Of a DNA stretch of 64,000 bases, positions 61,575 to 64,000 are shown in pieces (within the stretch, counting starts at the first letter, position 1; each line of letters starts with the position of its first letter). The notes below the pieces were generated by a model. The model saw only the letters and a program-made list of their open reading frames with translations, was not told the DNA's origin and did no database searches. The position numbers were made by a program, and so were the translations under genes. Origin of the DNA: Acidobacteriaceae bacterium (GTDB taxonomy: Bacteria; Acidobacteriota; Terriglobia; Terriglobales; Acidobacteriaceae); NCBI GenBank assembly GCA_030039035.1, contig JASHQQ010000351.1, positions 1 through 64,000 on the forward strand, written 5' to 3'.

Positions 61575-61831
61575 TTACTGGAAGGTGATCGCGACCGACA
61601 CGTTAATCATCTGGTTGGCCAGAATGCCGGTGATTTCAAAGGAGTTCTCGCCGCTGGCGCCGGCGTCGAGGCGGTTGCTGCCGGAAGCGCCGAAGGCGCC
61701 GGCGCTTGCGCCCGGGCGGCAGGCCAGGCGAGGCTCACGGCGAACGACACCGGAATGAGCGCCCATGACCTGATCGCGCTGCTGAAAACGAAAGGTTGAC
61801 AAAGCGGCAACGCTTTCCAGGATGCTCGCAT
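61575..61831 (-). pseudogene. small secreted protein gene with probable frameshift
   Basis: ATG 61831 follows a good SD (AAAGGAG) and encodes a signal peptide (IRSWALIPVSFAVSLAWPAARAQ), but this frame degenerates into Pro/Ala and stops at 61607. In the neighbouring frame the same DNA encodes 'GSNRLDAGASGENSFEITGI' and ends 'LANQMINVSVAITFQ' at 61575, which looks like a real C-terminus with GC-rich third positions. A one-base indel near 61710 would join them into a protein of about 85 residues. It may be a sequencing error, a pseudogene or real; the frames are seen, the join is inference. Confidence 0.45.
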
Positions 61832-62114
61832 GAGGATTCTCCTTTGCCGACACATTCGACGGGTTCAGACCCTGCCGAACTTCCGGCCAATTTATGGAGC
61901 ATGGTGAAGGAGAGTCAATGGACCGAATCTGACTTCTGTCTGAACTGTTTCTGAACATCCAAGAACCTGAAAGAACGAGGTTTATCGATAGCTTCTTCGT
62001 CCCGCGCGAAACAAACTGTGCTATTGTTATGACCAAAACAGGGTTTGGAGTCTGGCCTGCTCTCCTGGGAGTTCCAGCCCGCTCTTTTGCTGCTCTGGCC
62101 TGGTCTGGTGTGTA
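61832..62114. other. divergent intergenic region, 283 bp
   Basis: AT-richer than its surroundings, it separates the small secreted gene from the wHTH-TPR regulator and probably holds both promoters. The stretch tgtgctattgttatgac near 62010-62035 is a candidate -10 area for the plus strand, but no -35 was clear. Confidence 0.45.
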
Positions 62115-64000
62115 ATGGCATCCACTCCGACCTTGATCTCGTATCGCTTTGGTTCTTTCGAGCTCGACCTGCGCTCCGGCGAATTGACGAAGAACGGCCG
62201 GCGGATCCGCCTGCAGGAAAAGCCTCGCAGTCTGCTGATGGCGCTCGCCGAGCATCCGGGCGAAGTCATCACGCGCGCCGATCTGCACGAGCGCTTATGG
62301 CCGGGAGATACCTTCGTCGCCTTCGAGGACGGCCTGAATACGGCCATGCGCAAGTTGCGCGATGCGCTGGACGATAACTCCCAGGCGCCGCGTTATATCG
62401 AGACCGTGCGCGGGCGAGGCTACCGCCTTGTAGCAGCGATCGAACCGGTCATCGCGGAAAACGGGCGAACGCAGGCCGTTCAATCCGGGCAGGCAGAAGA
62501 TGTGGAGGTTGCCGTCTCATCGACTGCGCCAGCGGACGCTCCGGTTGTTACTCCCGCCGCTTCTCCGTGGCTTTCATCGCGTGGCAAAACGGCCGCTGCC
62601 TTTTTCCTTGGTTGTCTCGTCGCCGCGGGCGCCGGAGGCCTGTGGTACTGGCTCGCGCACGCGCGTCCCGTGCTTTCCTCGGGCAGCCACGACCCGATTC
62701 TGGTTTCCGATTTCGAGAATCAGACCGGCGATCCGCGATTCGACCGCGCTTTGGGCACGGCATTCAGCGTGAGCCTTCAGCAGTCGCGAGCCGTCAGCAT
62801 TTACTCGCGTCTGCAGACGCAGACGGCCATGCGCATGATGAAGAGGACGGACGTCGAGCCGATTACCGCGGCGGTCGGACGGGAGATCTGCCAGCGGGAA
62901 AACCTGCACGCGCTGCTGGTTCCCGGCATCACGCGCGCCGGCCACGAGTATCGGGTGACGGCCCTGCTGATCGATCCCTCGACTGGCGTCGCGATTCGAT
63001 CCTACGCCGAATCGGCCCGCGATCCGGACCACATCCTCGATGCGCTGGACACGATTGCCAGCCGGATACGCCGGGATATGGGCGAGTCCCGCTATGAAAT
63101 TCACCAGAATCACCGCCCGCTGCCCCAGGTAACCACGTCGTCGATGCAGGCGCTCGAAGACTACGTCGAGGCCGCGGAGTCGTTTGGCAAAGGACGCATC
63201 CACGATGCCAATCGCATGTACCACGCTGCCATTGCCGCGGACCCGGGCTTCGCCATGGCCTGGGCCGGGCTGGCGTACATGGATTACAGCTTCTACGTAA
63301 ATCGCCCGGACCTGGGAGAAAGCGAATTCCGCACCGCGCTGTCGCTTGTGGGGCGGACGACCGAACGCGAGCACGCGTGGATCGAGATGCGCTATGCCGA
63401 AAGCCAGGGCCGCATCGACGACGCGCTCCGGCTATACCGGCAGTTTTTGCAGAGCTACCCGGGCGACTGGACGGCGGAGTATTCCTACGCGCGGTTGCTT
63501 CGCATGCACGGTCACGCGCAGGAGGCCGTGCCGATCTACCAGCAACTGATTCCGCAGCAATCCGAGAATGCCGCAACCTGGGTGGAGCTGGCCACTGCGT
63601 TCGCCGATCTCGATCAATGGAACGACTCGATCAAGGCCTATGAAAAAGCCTTCTCGGTGGATCCGTCGCAGCTCTCGAATGCCGATTTCAATCATGAGTA
63701 TGGCGTCACGCTCATTCGCGCCGGGAACGATGCGAAGGCGGAGGAGGTCTTTTCGGCGCTGCTGGGAAAACCCAATTCCTACCCCTATGGGCTGCGGTCC
63801 CTGGCGCTGCTGGACATGTACCACGGCAAGTTCGAGTCGGCGCGTAGCAGGATGATGCTGGCACTGGGAGCCTCGCATGATGCATTCGCCGTGGCGCGCA
63901 TTCGTTACTGGCTGGCGGCGATTGCCGAAGCCGAGGGCAATCACCGCGAGGAAATCGCGCAGCTCGACCGCGCCATGGCCGAATTCGATGCTCTGGGCCC
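62115..64000 (+). CDS. wHTH (OmpR-type) regulator with membrane helix and TPR C-terminus, cut by window edge
   Basis: Frame open from ATG 62115 to the window end (628 full codons visible). The N-terminal winged-helix domain covers about 1-105: 'YRFGSFELDLRSGELTKNGR', 'ERLWPGDTFVAFEDGLNTAM' and 'RYIETVRGRGYRLVA', typical of Trans_reg_C. A membrane helix follows at about 160-180 (AAFFLGCLVAAGAGGLWYWLA), then a periplasmic domain with TPR-like helices ('ANRMYHAAIAADPGFAMAWA', 'DDALRLYRQFLQSYPGDW', 'SIKAYEKAFSVDPSQLSNAD'). There is no receiver domain, so it is a CadC-like one-component membrane regulator. It is absent from the ORF track because it runs off the edge. Targets are unknown. Confidence 0.9.
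   Translation, partial: MASTPTLISYRFGSFELDLRSGELTKNGRRIRLQEKPRSLLMALAEHPGEVITRADLHERLWPGDTFVAFEDGLNTAMRKLRDALDDNSQAPRYIETVRGRGYRLVAAIEPVIAENGRTQAVQSGQAEDVEVAVSSTAPADAPVVTPAASPWLSSRGKTAAAFFLGCLVAAGAGGLWYWLAHARPVLSSGSHDPILVSDFENQTGDPRFDRALGTAFSVSLQQSRAVSIYSRLQTQTAMRMMKRTDVEPITAAVGREICQRENLHALLVPGITRAGHEYRVTALLIDPSTGVAIRSYAESARDPDHILDALDTIASRIRRDMGESRYEIHQNHRPLPQVTTSSMQALEDYVEAAESFGKGRIHDANRMYHAAIAADPGFAMAWAGLAYMDYSFYVNRPDLGESEFRTALSLVGRTTEREHAWIEMRYAESQGRIDDALRLYRQFLQSYPGDWTAEYSYARLLRMHGHAQEAVPIYQQLIPQQSENAATWVELATAFADLDQWNDSIKAYEKAFSVDPSQLSNADFNHEYGVTLIRAGNDAKAEEVFSALLGKPNSYPYGLRSLALLDMYHGKFESARSRMMLALGASHDAFAVARIRYWLAAIAEAEGNHREEIAQLDRAMAEFDALG

Noticed and set aside
1-64000. tRNA, rRNA, tmRNA or prophage genes
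   Set aside because: No T-loop-like motif in non-coding sequence, no rRNA words and no integrase or capsid-like ORFs were seen by eye; a covariance search would settle it.

Overview
The window reads as a chromosomal segment of an acidobacterium, probably class Terriglobia. The main reasons are two proteins of the 'VWFA-related Acidobacterial domain' type, a duplicated orphan FtsX/MacB-type permease, a very large secreted NHL/Ig-repeat protein, a winged-helix/TPR regulator without a response-regulator receiver, and a uniformly GC-rich sequence in which nearly every real gene casts long antisense shadow ORFs. No rRNA, tRNA, CRISPR array, phage module or transposase gene was recognised. Both window edges cut a gene: a VWFA protein at base 1 and a regulator at base 64000.

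Layout. 1-8.6 kb: VWFA protein (minus), permease, small TPR protein, VOC protein, and a membrane diguanylate cyclase with an extracytoplasmic region. 8.6-11.5 kb: ABC exporter between repeat-rich intergenic stretches, including an 8-bp tandem repeat. 11.5-18.6 kb: small secreted protein, GH28 glycosidase, a tandem pair of AhpD-like proteins, a poorly coding stretch of about 1 kb, and a divergent SDR/AraC pair. 19-24.2 kb: one tight operon of ECF sigma factor, zinc-finger-type anti-sigma, FecR-domain protein and VWFA protein. 24.3-30.5 kb: overlapping ArsR/SRPBCC genes with a palindromic operator, a Tat-exported enolase-superfamily enzyme, and several secreted or membrane proteins of unknown function. 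30.8-37.9 kb: tamA-tamB outer-membrane biogenesis operon. 38-42.9 kb: a truncated YihY/BrkB fragment followed by treY-treZ, which make trehalose from alpha-glucans. 42.9-51.2 kb: an eight-gene minus-strand locus described below. 51.3-64 kb: a TolB-like propeller protein, a secreted propeller-like protein, the 2161-residue NHL/Ig protein, a small frameshifted secreted gene, and the start of a wHTH-TPR regulator.

The most notable system is the 42.9-51.2 kb locus. A sigma70-like promoter (TTGACT, 17 bp, TACGAT) drives a leader matching the crcB-motif fluoride riboswitch: P1 GGUGA/UCACC, loop GGAGU able to form a pseudoknot with ACUCC, an AACCGC junction and a UGAUGACUCC 3' element. A downstream hairpin uses the same ACUCC strand, so the two folds exclude each other. 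The genes are, in order: a CPA2-type cation/proton antiporter, a universal stress protein, a dynamin-like GTPase, a CrcB/Fluc fluoride channel, a double-DUF190 protein, a single-DUF190 protein, a second dynamin-like GTPase and a small P-loop ATPase. I read this as a fluoride-responsive export and membrane-repair operon. The paired dynamin-like proteins and the ATPase are the unexplained parts.

All functional statements come from motif reading by eye. No database search or folding computation was run.
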